The translations under genes and the position numbers were made by a program. Positions 1 to 8,512 of a stretch of DNA of 64,000 nucleotides are shown here, one piece after another. The notes under the pieces are model-generated. The model was given only the letters and a program-made list of their open reading frames with translations, did not search any database and was not told the origin of the DNA. Source of the DNA: CAYQJS01 sp964417895. GTDB taxonomy: Bacteria; Chloroflexota; UBA6077; SHYK01. The first letter of the stretch is position 1. Every line of letters starts with the position of its first letter. The DNA lies in assembly GCA_964417895.1 (NCBI GenBank), contig CAYQJS010000003.1:62001-126000 (forward strand), written 5' to 3'.

Positions 1-61
1 CCTATGCCTCAGCTCCTGCTATACCAAATTTTCTCCGCGAGCCCGAGGAACTCTCCGCCCC

Positions 62-2764
62 CTAGCGAAGGACCAGATACTCGTGGCCGTCGACAGTTCC
101 CTTGTCCCGAATGCCGTGAGATTCACAGTGTTCAACGCTCTCGGTAAAGCGGTCCACGACCCGGAACCAGGGGGCGCTAATTCGCGTCAGCTCGTCGGCC
201 ATGTTGCACTTACGGCTTCTACCCAAATGCAGAACGAGGACGCCTCCGGGCTTTAGCCGCTCCCTCGACTGCCGGAACACGGACTCATATGTCCGGAAGT
301 CTTCCTTTTGACGTTCGTCTACAAACAGGAGTGGTTTTGCTCGGAAGTCTTCGGCGGACCAACCGGAAAACCACAAGCGCATCCAATTCGCCATGTAGAA
401 TCTCGTGCTGTCGAAGAACGGTGGACTGGTAATTATTGCGTCGAGATTCTGAATATGGCTAGGCCACCAGCTAGTTGCATCCTGAAACAGCATTTCGCCG
501 CTCACGAAGCTGTTGGAGTAGCCGGCCCGGAGACTGCGGACCACCTTCGCCGTGAGGCGCGGCATTAAAGGTCGGTACTCAAATTCGCCGGTGGGAACGA
601 ACGGCGTGATCGGGTGAGACCGGCGGGAGAGTGCGTAGGGTCGATTGCCGTGAAGAATGTGAAGAAGGCTGGCCATGACCAAGGCTGCCGACGGGTCGGA
701 AGGAGGGTTCAGCCGAAAGTAACGGCGGCCGATTATGACTTCGCGCAGCGTGGCAGGGTGAAAATAGTCCCTAATCTTTCGATTGAAGCCAAGAGCATGT
801 GTCTCCGATAGCTCGTCCGGCGTCACTTGCGATTCGCGGAGGGCTTCGCCGAGTTCGGACAGGATGGGCTCGGAGTCGCTCCAAGTCGCACGCCCTAGTT
901 TGGCGGCTCCGATCACAACGGCAGCTGGACTGATGTCAAAGGCAAATGCCCTTCGGCCGCTGAGGGCCGCCTCAAAGGGAATAGTAGCTACGCCGGCGAA
1001 CGGATCAAGAACCGAACCCCCCTCGGGTACAAAAGTTTCGACTAGATGCGCGGCCAGCGAAGGTTTCATTTTCCCCTGGAAGGAGCAAAGCGAATGGAGA
1101 GGGTGTCCCCAGTTGCGTTTCGAGTAAGGCATGTGTTGGTGAGGAAGGAGATCCTTGAACGACTCCCACCTGCTCCTCCAAGGCTCTGGAGGCCTCTGAG
1201 CCGCTGGCGCAGAGCCGTCCTTCCGCAGGATCAGTAGCACCTGGTGCAAGATTCCGCCGCTTCTTGACATTCTTCGTCGCAAAACTACTCGATCCTCAAG
1301 GCGTAGCCCGCGCTTGTTCAGTAGCTGGAGCAACAGATCGTCGGTTGGCACGTGAACGCCACCGTACACCGAGTCACCGATGTCGATCGCGAAGGTTGCT
1401 TGGCTAGTTAGGTGTGGGACAATACCGTCAATAATCAACGTCATGTCTTGAAAGTAGCTCTGAACCATCTTGGGGATGCGAGGGTCATAGGCGTTTCGGG
1501 ACAATTCTCGAACTACATCACCGACGGCGGAGTCGGTCGCGCTCAGCACTCGTCGGTTCGAAACATCATTGATTCCAGCCGGCACCGCTCGTGTTCGGAA
1601 TTCGGCCAAGTCGTCGGGGCTTTGGAGGCAGTCGAGAAACCAAAGCTCAAGCTTTGTGTTCCGGAAGTAGTTTGTCCCGTTCAAGTAAGGGGGGCTCGTC
1701 ACCACGGCGTCGATCTTCAATGGGGGGATTTTCCTGATGGCCTTAGCGTCCTCCGCGATCAGCCGCGGCGGTGCCGTCAGCCACGTATAGCCTATCCGCA
1801 TGAGATCAGAGCTCATGAGGGAAAGTTGGGCCTGGACGCTCGCTTGAAAATCGGGTGGCTCTGCTGCGAGCTCGCCAGGTGTCTTGTAGCGGAGATCGCC
1901 AGCTCTTGTTAGCAAGGATCCCGGAATCAGGCTCGCGAGGACCGCAACTCTGGCTAGGGATGCTAGAAAAGGATCTTGACAAGTCAGATTGTCGAGAAAC
2001 GTTCTGCTTCTCAGAACCAAATCAAAAGTCTCATCACTAAAGAACCGGCTTCGTCCGAACGTGGCTGCATATGTCTGTGCAAGTGTGACCGACGGGGGAA
2101 CTTTTCTCAGCTCGCCTGGCCAATCGTCTGCCAATGCCTTCATTCGTTCAGACGCCGTCCGGCGGCGCCCAGGCGCGACTGAGAGGGCCCGGATTTTTGC
2201 CGCGGTCAGAAACTGTAACAGGGGGTTGACTTCGGCGTAGTAGGCGAGGCAACCCCTGCGACTTGCCGTGAGCGGCGTCGTGCCGGTCCCACTAAAGGGG
2301 TCGAGGATTCTCTCCGCCGACGGGGCGTACTCGTTAAGGATGTGCTCGACGAATTGAGGAGAATACCCTTCCAGCAAAGGGTACCAACAGTGCAAAGGTT
2401 CGTTCTCCCCACCCTTGAAAGTTGCTTGTATCGCGTCAAACGGCAAAGCCTGCGGGCCGACCGTCTCTGAGCCGTTCGCAGCACCATTGCCGTTTTGCGC
2501 TCCGTATCTCAGATTAAGCGCAAGCTGCTCCCTCAACAACTGCAAGCTGTGCGCATTGACCGTGCAGCCCTTGGCCGCGGCATGGGCTCGTAATGCCTCA
2601 TAGGAATCAAGGCCGAGAAGTTCACGTATCTCTTGGCCGGAAAGGCTTCGCACGGATTCGTATAGTTCTTTGTCTGAGGGCCCGAAAGCAAACTTGATGT
2701 GCCTTTGCCGAGCGAGTGCGCCGGGGTGGTCCGTAAAGTAGACTGACTTGAACATTTGTTTCAT
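62..2764 (-). CDS. Two-domain DNA (N4-cytosine/N6-adenine) methyltransferase
   Basis: About 900 residues containing two complete amino-methyltransferase cores. The first has the SAM-binding motif DPFSGTGTTP near residue 155 and the catalytic motif TSPPY near 357. The second has DPFAGVATIP near 587 and TSPPF near 779. Each core is preceded by a similar lead-in (LHCWYPLLEGYSP, then LHSLCSFQGKMKPS), so the protein looks like an internal duplication that has diverged. By family knowledge these motifs transfer methyl groups from SAM to exocyclic amines of DNA bases. No restriction endonuclease, specificity subunit, helicase or BREX/DISARM gene is next to it in the window, although the upstream side is cut by the window edge. 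The start at 2764 was chosen because a TATATT box lies 8 nt upstream, which suggests a leaderless message; an ATG at 2782 is possible. Target sequence unknown. Confidence 0.85.
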   Translation of the reverse strand: MKQMFKSVYFTDHPGALARQRHIKFAFGPSDKELYESVRSLSGQEIRELLGLDSYEALRAHAAAKGCTVNAHSLQLLREQLALNLRYGAQNGNGAANGSETVGPQALPFDAIQATFKGGENEPLHCWYPLLEGYSPQFVEHILNEYAPSAERILDPFSGTGTTPLTASRRGCLAYYAEVNPLLQFLTAAKIRALSVAPGRRRTASERMKALADDWPGELRKVPPSVTLAQTYAATFGRSRFFSDETFDLVLRSRTFLDNLTCQDPFLASLARVAVLASLIPGSLLTRAGDLRYKTPGELAAEPPDFQASVQAQLSLMSSDLMRIGYTWLTAPPRLIAEDAKAIRKIPPLKIDAVVTSPPYLNGTNYFRNTKLELWFLDCLQSPDDLAEFRTRAVPAGINDVSNRRVLSATDSAVGDVVRELSRNAYDPRIPKMVQSYFQDMTLIIDGIVPHLTSQATFAIDIGDSVYGGVHVPTDDLLLQLLNKRGLRLEDRVVLRRRMSRSGGILHQVLLILRKDGSAPAAQRPPEPWRSRWESFKDLLPHQHMPYSKRNWGHPLHSLCSFQGKMKPSLAAHLVETFVPEGGSVLDPFAGVATIPFEAALSGRRAFAFDISPAAVVIGAAKLGRATWSDSEPILSELGEALRESQVTPDELSETHALGFNRKIRDYFHPATLREVIIGRRYFRLNPPSDPSAALVMASLLHILHGNRPYALSRRSHPITPFVPTGEFEYRPLMPRLTAKVVRSLRAGYSNSFVSGEMLFQDATSWWPSHIQNLDAIITSPPFFDSTRFYMANWMRLWFSGWSAEDFRAKPLLFVDERQKEDFRTYESVFRQSRERLKPGGVLVLHLGRSRKCNMADELTRISAPWFRVVDRFTESVEHCESHGIRDKGTVDGHEYLVLR

Positions 2765-2772
2765 TTGACAAG

Positions 2773-2778
2773 AATATA
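2773..2778 (-). promoter_or_regulatory. Probable -10 box of the DNA methyltransferase gene
   Basis: TATATT on the minus strand ends 8 nt before the ATG at 2764, the spacing expected when transcription starts at the start codon. A weak -35-like CTGAGA sits 17 nt further upstream. No Shine-Dalgarno sequence is visible, which fits a leaderless message. Inference only. Confidence 0.35.
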
Positions 2779-2867
2779 CCATACGTAGGCGCTGGTCTCA
2801 GTTCGGGAAATGTGTTTCGCCAGTGTCTGCGAGGCAAGGGAAGGCTGGCCGCTTAGGCCAGGTTAGG

Positions 2868-3704
2868 CTAGCGCTTTGGTTTCCTGGCCGATGCCAGCAC
2901 TGCTGGCATGGGGAGTTCGACGCCGCGCTCCGTCTGATAGGGGCGTGCCGCCTCGACAATCGCGGCCCGGATCGCGGCCAGCGCAGCGGGTGTCTGCTCC
3001 CGCAGTAGCCCGCGCGTGCGAGCGGTCGCCTCCAGGGCGGCCGTGAACAGCGCCTCGGGTGAGGGCAGCCGCCATACTTGCTGGACGGTCTTGAATTCGG
3101 GCGCCATGAATCCGGCGCCGGTGAGCGCGCGTCTCGATTCCTCGGGGTCGCTGAAGCGAAAGAAGGGCGGCCCGGGCGGCAGAGGCACGTCGAGGGTCCC
3201 GTGGGCCTGGATTGCTCCCAGGATGAGCTTGAAAGCAATGGCTTCGTCCGCCGGCGCCCAGACGGTGAACCCAATCTGCCCCCCAGGACGCAACACACGG
3301 TTGGCTTCCTGCAAGGCCCGCTCTGGCCGTCCCATGTGCAGCAAGCCGAAGTTCATCCCGACGGCATCGAACTCGCCATCGGCGAAGGACAGGTTCTCGG
3401 CGTCTCCTTGCTGGAAGTCCAGGTCCGGATAGCGGCGCCTGGCCTCAATCACCATCGCCTCCGCAGCGTCGATCCCCGTCGGCCGGGCTCCCCGGTCACG
3501 CGCTGCGGCCGAGAGCCATCCGGGCCCGCACGCGACGTCGAGGAGGCGCAAAGGCAGATCGGCGCCCACGGCATCGAGGAGCGGGCCGATAGCCTGGGTG
3601 GTCAGGCTGCCAAAGTTGTCCGCGTACGGCGCGACCACCTGCGCCCAGCTCGCCCGCTCGAACGCGTTGAATGCGTCAGGATCGATGGCTCCGGGAGCCG
3701 ACAT
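2868..3704 (-). CDS. Class I SAM-dependent methyltransferase (Methyltransf_11/UbiE-like)
   Basis: A 278-residue cytosolic protein with a Rossmann-type methyltransferase fold. The glycine motif LLDVACGPG binds SAM, followed by the acidic strand-2 end (GIDAAEAMV), then FDAVGMNFGLLHM and LRPGGQIGFTVWAP, the usual post-motifs of the UbiE/Methyltransf_11 group. The substrate cannot be told from sequence. The start at 3704 was chosen because GAGGTGACCTCC sits just upstream; the frame stays open for a further 34 codons without similar support. It faces away from the NUDIX gene, with about 90 bp between them. Confidence 0.8.
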   Translation of the reverse strand: MSAPGAIDPDAFNAFERASWAQVVAPYADNFGSLTTQAIGPLLDAVGADLPLRLLDVACGPGWLSAAARDRGARPTGIDAAEAMVIEARRRYPDLDFQQGDAENLSFADGEFDAVGMNFGLLHMGRPERALQEANRVLRPGGQIGFTVWAPADEAIAFKLILGAIQAHGTLDVPLPPGPPFFRFSDPEESRRALTGAGFMAPEFKTVQQVWRLPSPEALFTAALEATARTRGLLREQTPAALAAIRAAIVEAARPYQTERGVELPMPAVLASARKPKR

Positions 3705-3797
3705 GGAGGTCACCTCGCAGCGCTGATCAGGGTTCCCAACCCACAGCGCCTCTCGGCCGCGGAGAGAGCCACCTGACTGCGGGCGCCAAGTATAGCG

Positions 3798-4352
3798 TTG
3801 CCGCAAGACTCGAGGGCTCGCGAAACGCAGAATCCCTTATGCTGGGCGTACCAGCCTAGGGAGCCAACTGCGCCGATCACGAAGCGGAAGGCCTTCGCGT
3901 ATATCACGTGGGGCAATTCGTTGCTTGTCTTTCGTCATCCGCGCGCGCCTGAGGCCGGCATCCAGGTCCCAGCTGGAACCATGGGCGACGGCGAGACCCC
4001 CGAGCAAGCTGTGCTGCGAGAAGCCATCGAGGAAACGGGACTCCGCGAGCTCCAGCTGGTCCGATTTCTCGGAGGGCATCTCCACGACAGTCGACCGTTT
4101 GGTAAGGATGAGATCCACCACCGTTTTTTCTTCCACCTCCGTTGCACGATCGAGCCACCGGCGACCTGGCGTCATTACGAAACTGACCCATCCGACGGTC
4201 CGGGCGAGCTCCCGCTATTTGAGTTCTTCTGGGCCCGTCTTCCCGACCAGGTGCCAGAGCTCATCGCGGAGCACGGCTATTTCGTTCCCTGGCTCTTGCG
4301 GAGCGAGGCCGACGCTGTCGTAGAAACCAGCCAGCGCATGCCTACGATGTGA
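3798..4352 (+). CDS. NUDIX hydrolase
   Basis: About 184 residues. The Nudix box is complete: Gx5E (GTMGDGE), seven residues, then REAIEETGL, matching REUxEExGU, so metal-dependent cleavage of a nucleoside-diphosphate-linked substrate is expected. The substrate (ADP-ribose, dNTP, NADH or other) is not predictable. The only upstream start is a TTG at 3798 without a convincing ribosome-binding site; the first roughly 28 residues are not Nudix-like, so the true start is uncertain. Cytosolic, single gene, divergent from the preceding methyltransferase. Confidence 0.8.
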   Translation: MPQDSRARETQNPLCWAYQPREPTAPITKRKAFAYITWGNSLLVFRHPRAPEAGIQVPAGTMGDGETPEQAVLREAIEETGLRELQLVRFLGGHLHDSRPFGKDEIHHRFFFHLRCTIEPPATWRHYETDPSDGPGELPLFEFFWARLPDQVPELIAEHGYFVPWLLRSEADAVVETSQRMPTM

Positions 4353-4401
4353 TCCTCTACGGGATTGGCTAACCGATCTGCCTACTCCCGATGACTTCAC
4401 G

Positions 4402-4536
4402 TCAGACGCGGCGCTCAGGATTCCAGCCGTCGACGACGAGCCCGAACGGATTCGCTGGCGAAGCGGCATCTCCGGCTACCGCACCGAGAATCAGGCCCGC
4501 CGCAGAGCCCACGACTACCCCCACTTCGGTCACCAT
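4402..4536 (-). CDS. Possible small glycine-rich membrane peptide (44 aa)
   Basis: A short open frame with AAGGAG seven nt upstream of its ATG. The peptide MVTEVGVVVGSAAGLILGAV is hydrophobic and glycine-spaced like a single glycine-zipper membrane segment, followed by a short polar tail ending NPERRV. It lies in a 348-bp space with no other credible gene. No family is recognised. It could be chance, so confidence is moderate. Confidence 0.4.
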   Translation of the reverse strand: MVTEVGVVVGSAAGLILGAVAGDAASPANPFGLVVDGWNPERRV

Positions 4537-4700
4537 ATCGCGCTCCTTGGCGTGCCGGACGAGGGACCCGCACCGTTTTGAGCGAACGACTCGGAGCCGT
4601 GGCCATTAGATGGTGTGGGGCGACCCGGGAGCGATTCTGTCCTGCGTGGTGGCAGTCAGACCGGTCGCGGAGCCAGTATGGACATGCAGGGATTAGGAAC

Positions 4701-4947
4701 ATGGCTTCCTACGAACTGCGGCAGACCCGGACCCGCAATCTGATCGGCACTTTCGCGACCAAGGCTGAGGCCCTTGCGGTTGTTCGAGGCGCCGCTCAGA
4801 CCCATGGCCCCGCCTTCATCGACACAGTGCTTCTGGGCCGCGAGGATGACAAGGGAAAACTCTCGTACGGTGGCCCAGGGCAGCGAGTTGCTCGAACTCG
4901 CACATCGGGACGAGCGCGAGCGAGCCATCCTACGAGCAGACCGCTGA
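4701..4947 (+). pseudogene. Small conserved protein of unknown function, frameshifted
   Basis: Begins MASYELRQTRTRNLIGTF and resembles a small hypothetical protein common in high-GC bacteria (recognition from memory, no search run). The first reading frame is good up to the GGGAAAAC tract near 4854-4860. The expected C-terminal half (TVAQGSELLELAHRDERERA, ending ADR) then continues in the +1 frame to a stop at 4945-4947. Removing one A from AAAA restores a continuous reading frame of about 81 codons. Without correction the frame runs to 5012 with a non-native tail. Either a recent pseudogene or an indel in the assembly. Function unknown. Confidence 0.6.
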
Positions 4948-5034
4948 ACGTCGATAGGCTGACGCGTGAGGCGGAGTACCGGGCGCACTGCGCCCGGCTC
5001 GCGTTAAGATAGAGATGCTCCTGGCTGAACTGCC

Positions 5035-5373
5035 CTATCCCGGCAGGATTGTGTCCCTCTTCCTCCTGAGCCAGGCGATCATCGCGTCGTGGCGGGATGG
5101 ATCGTCGCCCAACCAGTCTTCCAGAGACTCAAACATCTCGCAGAGTGGATCCGGATAAGGGAAGTCGGAGGGTAGCACCTGCGCGTCCTGGAACCAAGAG
5201 CTTTTCGCGACAAGTTCGCAGTCGCGCCGCGGGCAGCCGACGATCGTATAAGCGGGGCGGCCGTCGAGCGGCTGGTACCACCGACCGACCTGGCACATGG
5301 GAACACCGTGTACTGGGCAGCAGCTGTTGACCAATCGTTCGGCTTGCGCCTCGGCGGACTGCCCTCGTGGCAT
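5035..5373 (-). CDS. Hypothetical cysteine-containing protein
   Basis: A 112-residue cytosolic protein. Cysteines occur as CCPVHG, CQVG and CPRRDC between residues 18 and 53, which could form a small metal site; the C-terminal half is acidic (EMFESLEDWLGDD). The start at 5373 follows a strong GAGGAGGAG ribosome-binding site. No family recognised and no function assigned. It is divergent from the zinc-finger/deoxyribosyltransferase-like gene, which starts 117 bp away. Confidence 0.6.
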   Translation of the reverse strand: MPRGQSAEAQAERLVNSCCPVHGVPMCQVGRWYQPLDGRPAYTIVGCPRRDCELVAKSSWFQDAQVLPSDFPYPDPLCEMFESLEDWLGDDPSRHDAMIAWLRRKRDTILPG

Positions 5374-5489
5374 CTCGCTCCTCCTCGTGTGTGAGCCTTG
5401 GATTGGAAAGTCTACAACCGGATGATGACCGTCGGCGAACGGCAGGGTCACAAGGTGATCTCTTTGCCGGGGACGGGTTGGAGGTGATC

Positions 5490-6395
5490 ATGGGACGGCA
5501 GCCATGTTATCTTTGCATGGCAGATGCAAACGTATGGCTAGACAAGGACGATGTCTACTTCGTCAGCTGCACCCGATGTGGGGAGTACGAGGTCACGTTC
5601 GAGGCCTCCACGCTTTTCGAACGTGGCGGAGCACTTGCCTCCAGGGCGCACCTGATTTCCGGTCATTGCAGAGAAGCAAAGATCAGAGGCACGAGCCGGC
5701 CCCGGTTGACAACCGAGAGCCTCCCCACCGTTTTCGGTACCGCGCCGTCCGACGGCCTCGCGTCCGCCGACCGGTTTCTGGACCTTCTCGGCGTGCTTTC
5801 ACCTTCGGTTGGAACCGCCGTCCCGTTATCTTTCGAAGATGACTTCCCTATTGCGTACTGCCGATCTCCGGAGGAGTGTCAATTACTCGTGTTCGCATTG
5901 CGCGACGATGGCTTCATCAAATGGCAGACCAACGAGACAGTGGTCGTGATGCTCAAGGGTTGGGAACGAATCCGTGAGGTGCGTCGAAGATCCAGTGCCA
6001 TTTCTCGACTGGGATTCGTCGCGATGTCGTTCTCCCCTGACCTGGCCCAGGCGTTTGACGAAGGCATCCGGCCAGCGATCGAGGTAGATGCTCAGGCAGG
6101 ATACAAAGCGTTGAGAATCGACCGTGAGGAGCATGTCGACCGCATCGACGAGCGGATCCTTGTCGAGATCCGGCGAAGCCGGTTCGTCGTCGCCGATTTT
6201 ACGGGCCATCGGCCCGGTGTCTATTTCGAGGCGGGGTTCGCGCTGGGCCTAGGCCTGCCGGTGATCTGGACTTGCCACAAGGATCATTTACACGAAGCGC
6301 ACTTCGATGTTCGGCAATACAACCAGATCGACTGGGAATCCCCTGGCGAGCTCCGGGAGCGGCTGGCCGCACGCATTCGGTTCGTGGTTGCCTAA
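5490..6395 (+). CDS. Zinc-finger protein fused to a nucleoside 2-deoxyribosyltransferase-like domain
   Basis: 301 residues; GGAGGTGATC directly precedes the ATG at 5490. The N-terminus has paired cysteines (CYLC, then CTRC near residue 28) suggesting a zinc ribbon. The middle is of unknown fold. The C-terminal ~130 residues (from about 174, RLGFVAMSF) read as the nucleoside 2-deoxyribosyltransferase fold: an early strand FVAMSF, then RSRFVVADFTG and GVYFEAGFALGLG. The Glu in GVYFEAG occupies the place of the nucleophilic Glu. By family knowledge, relatives of this fold cleave N-glycosidic bonds, and many NAD- or nucleotide-degrading members serve as effectors in antiphage systems. A defence role here is inference; no sensor gene is adjacent. 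Confidence 0.7.
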   Translation: MGRQPCYLCMADANVWLDKDDVYFVSCTRCGEYEVTFEASTLFERGGALASRAHLISGHCREAKIRGTSRPRLTTESLPTVFGTAPSDGLASADRFLDLLGVLSPSVGTAVPLSFEDDFPIAYCRSPEECQLLVFALRDDGFIKWQTNETVVVMLKGWERIREVRRRSSAISRLGFVAMSFSPDLAQAFDEGIRPAIEVDAQAGYKALRIDREEHVDRIDERILVEIRRSRFVVADFTGHRPGVYFEAGFALGLGLPVIWTCHKDHLHEAHFDVRQYNQIDWESPGELRERLAARIRFVVA

Positions 6396-6601
6396 GGGAA
6401 GCGCGTTAGGGTCGTAGATCACTCCGAAATCCACATCAGCGGCGATTGTTGGCGATGCCTGGCGGTTCGAGTGCCTCGGGAGTCCAACCCGCTTGCCGAG
6501 ATCCAGGCTTACTTCGGGACTCAGGCTCGCTCCTGGAGGAAGCCAGCTTCCGCCGATCCTCGCGGAACTCTTCTGCTGTCCTAACCCGCTCTCCTCGGAG
6601 G

Positions 6602-6979
6602 CTACCAGATCTCGCGCCAACCATCAGTGGCCCTGCCCACGGCTTCCGGCCGCGGCGGGATGCACTGTGGGCAATAGATCGTCCCATCGCCCAGGATGAG
6701 ACGCGCGGTTGCCTGCGTGTCATGGCCGCACTGGGAGCAGGTCGCTGGAAAGAGCTGCTCCGCGCGCTCAACACCATGGTGGGCATCACCGCCGCTGTAC
6801 CCGCCGCGGTCAGACCCGCCGCTGTATCTTGAACCGCCACGGCCAGCCGTCTTCCGGCATTCGGGGCAGCGGCTAGGCGCGCTCTCGAAACCCTTCCTCT
6901 CGAAGAACTCCTGCTCCCCGCGGGTGAAGGTAAAGCTCTCTCTACAGTCACGGCAGACCAGGGTCTGGTCATCATACAT
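6602..6979 (-). CDS. Double zinc-ribbon protein (zf-trcl type)
   Basis: 125 residues. The N-terminal half has CRDC, the hallmark FTFTRGEQEFFERKGF stretch and CPEC, typical of the probable zinc-ribbon domain PF13451. A glycine/serine/arginine-rich linker (about residues 46-66) leads to a second ribbon with CSQCG and CPQC. GAGGAG lies upstream of the ATG. Such proteins are small, presumably nucleic-acid-associated factors often found with cold-shock genes, as here. Precise role unknown. Confidence 0.75.
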   Translation of the reverse strand: MYDDQTLVCRDCRESFTFTRGEQEFFERKGFESAPSRCPECRKTAGRGGSRYSGGSDRGGYSGGDAHHGVERAEQLFPATCSQCGHDTQATARLILGDGTIYCPQCIPPRPEAVGRATDGWREIW

Positions 6980-7339
6980 GCAGCTGACTCCTCAGGATTG
7001 TGTGGCAATTGTGGGCTCGGGTGTGACCGCACACCACGAGCGTTTACTGGTTAGCGGGGACCTGGTCAGTCGGCGCGACGTGAAGGCTAAAGACGAAAGA
7101 GGCTTCGGACGCAGTGCTCTGCGGATCCTGTCTGAAGCGTGTCACACCCTGTTGCTGCGCTAAGGGTCGAGGGGACACTGCGTGGCCTCGCTGTTACGAC
7201 CCCTCTCCGAGTTGGCGGCCCCGGTCGACCACGCGAAGACGAGCGGAGGCGTAAGCAGATTGCAGATCCCCGCTGGATCCGATGGCATCGACGCTCCTCT
7301 GGCCGTGTTCTGCCAGAAGGCGGCCTTACGATGCGGATG
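6980..7339. other. Intergenic stretch without a recognisable gene
   Basis: Between the zinc-ribbon and PRC-barrel-like genes, both on the minus strand. Short open frames exist on both strands, but none has family-like sequence or a persuasive ribosome-binding site. No repeat, hairpin or RNA gene was recognised. It should hold the zinc-ribbon promoter. Confidence 0.5.
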
Positions 7340-7597
7340 TCATTGTAATTCCGGGTCGACGACCTTGATCTCCTCCAGCTGAGCTTTGGCCACGTTCAAG
7401 ACCACGCTCTGATCCGGTGCAGATGAGCGCACGTAGTCATCGCGGAGCCAATAATCGCGGTGAAATCGCTGCGTTTTGATCTTGAACAACCGACCGCGGA
7501 CCTCGGCGATAACGCCGATCCGCTGCCCGTCCAGTGTCTCGACCGTGCTGCTCACAGCAACCTTCTTGTACTGAATATGCCCATTCTCCGGGATCAC
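7340..7597 (-). CDS. PRC-barrel/DUF2171-like small protein
   Basis: 85 residues. VSSTVETLDGQRIGVIAEV followed by the FKIKTQ strand, YWLRDDYV and a VVLNVAK segment follows the pattern of PRC-barrel/DUF2171 domains (a small beta-barrel with a DGxxIG turn). The GTG at 7597 was chosen because AAGGGGAG precedes it; a longer frame reaches 7693 but would overlap the gene upstream. It is 25 bp downstream of the 92-residue gene and probably in one transcript with it. Exact function unknown. Confidence 0.6.
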   Translation of the reverse strand: MIPENGHIQYKKVAVSSTVETLDGQRIGVIAEVRGRLFKIKTQRFHRDYWLRDDYVRSSAPDQSVVLNVAKAQLEEIKVVDPELQ

Positions 7598-7622
7598 AGG
7601 ATCTCCCCTTTCTGGTCGTCCC

Positions 7623-7901
7623 TTATGCGATGGTGCCAAGCTTGTTCGTCCAGTCGCGCAGGCAGTCCTGGGCTTTCCGGCGAGGCCCCCCAATCTCCGG
7701 CACCCTTATTCGCCCTTCGGCAATGAGCCGCAACTCAGCTTCAACTCCCTGGAAGTCGGGCGCCCCGGCACGACGCTGGAGAAACAGCAGCATCCGGCGG
7801 TCCTCGCAGAGGGCGTCCCAGCGGCTGCGATTGAGAATCGCGACGTTGAGCTCCGCCTGCGTTCGAGCCATCTCGGCTGAAAGGAATTCTTCCGTTGTCA
7901 T
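7623..7901 (-). CDS. Hypothetical small helical protein
   Basis: 92 residues, cytosolic, mostly charged and helix-prone (MTTEEFLSAEMARTQAELNV). No recognised family. A GGGGAC stretch precedes the ATG. Closely followed by the PRC-barrel-like gene on the same strand, so probably co-transcribed. No function assigned. Confidence 0.5.
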   Translation of the reverse strand: MTTEEFLSAEMARTQAELNVAILNRSRWDALCEDRRMLLFLQRRAGAPDFQGVEAELRLIAEGRIRVPEIGGPRRKAQDCLRDWTNKLGTIA

Positions 7902-8126
7902 GCAGGTCCCCGCCCTCGTGGTCTCATCTCGAGCTCACACAGCGGCTTTCTGGAGCGCCTCCCGTTGGCGCTCCTCGTGCGGTCGGTGGCCTTCCGCCGG
8001 ACGCCTCTTCGGCTTCTTGCCGTTTCCTCCGTCTTTGCCTTTCCGCTTGTCACCCACCGTGTGCCTCTTTCCCCCGCATGCGTGCGGACCAACAAAATTC
8101 GCGCCTGAAGGTCGGGCTCAGCTATT

Positions 8127-8345
8127 TCACGCAGACCTTACGTTTGCCGCTTTCGGCGTACCCCGACGCTCGTCGGTGGCTTCGTCGTACGTGACCTGGT
8201 CCCCTTCGCGCAGAGCGTCGTAGCCCGCGCCCTGGACATCGTTGCGATGGAAGAAAAGATCCTTCCCCGTCGGCTGCTCTCCATCTATCAGGATGAAGCC
8301 GAACCCACGGTCGCTCACCAGTTTCTTGATGGTTCCTTGCGCCAT
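8127..8345 (-). CDS. Cold-shock domain protein
   Basis: 72 residues, the normal size of a bacterial CspA-type OB-fold protein. The RNP-1-like motif DRGFGFI and RNP-2-like DLFFHRND are both present, followed by LREGDQVTYDEA. These surfaces bind single-stranded RNA or DNA, and family members act as RNA chaperones. AAAGGA lies before the ATG. It sits among other small stress-type genes (zinc ribbon, PRC-barrel-like). The 225 bp between it and the next gene downstream show no recognisable gene. Confidence 0.9.
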   Translation of the reverse strand: MAQGTIKKLVSDRGFGFILIDGEQPTGKDLFFHRNDVQGAGYDALREGDQVTYDEATDERRGTPKAANVRSA

Positions 8346-8512
8346 GGCAATAATCCTTTCCGACTGCTGCTGCCGTGCGAAATCGCGGATATATGATGAA
8401 CTTCAATGCATGATACACTATTCAGGAAGAAACCATGTAGGGCTCGACGCTGGACGGGCGGCCGAGTCCACCCGCAACACGGCTCGCAGAACATCTCGGA
8501 GGTCGCGTTCCG

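Noticed and set aside
4854..4870. Programmed ribosomal frameshift in the small gene at 4701.
   Set aside because: No recognised slippery site, stop-codon context or downstream structure; similar one-base breaks occur in several unrelated genes, favouring decay or error.
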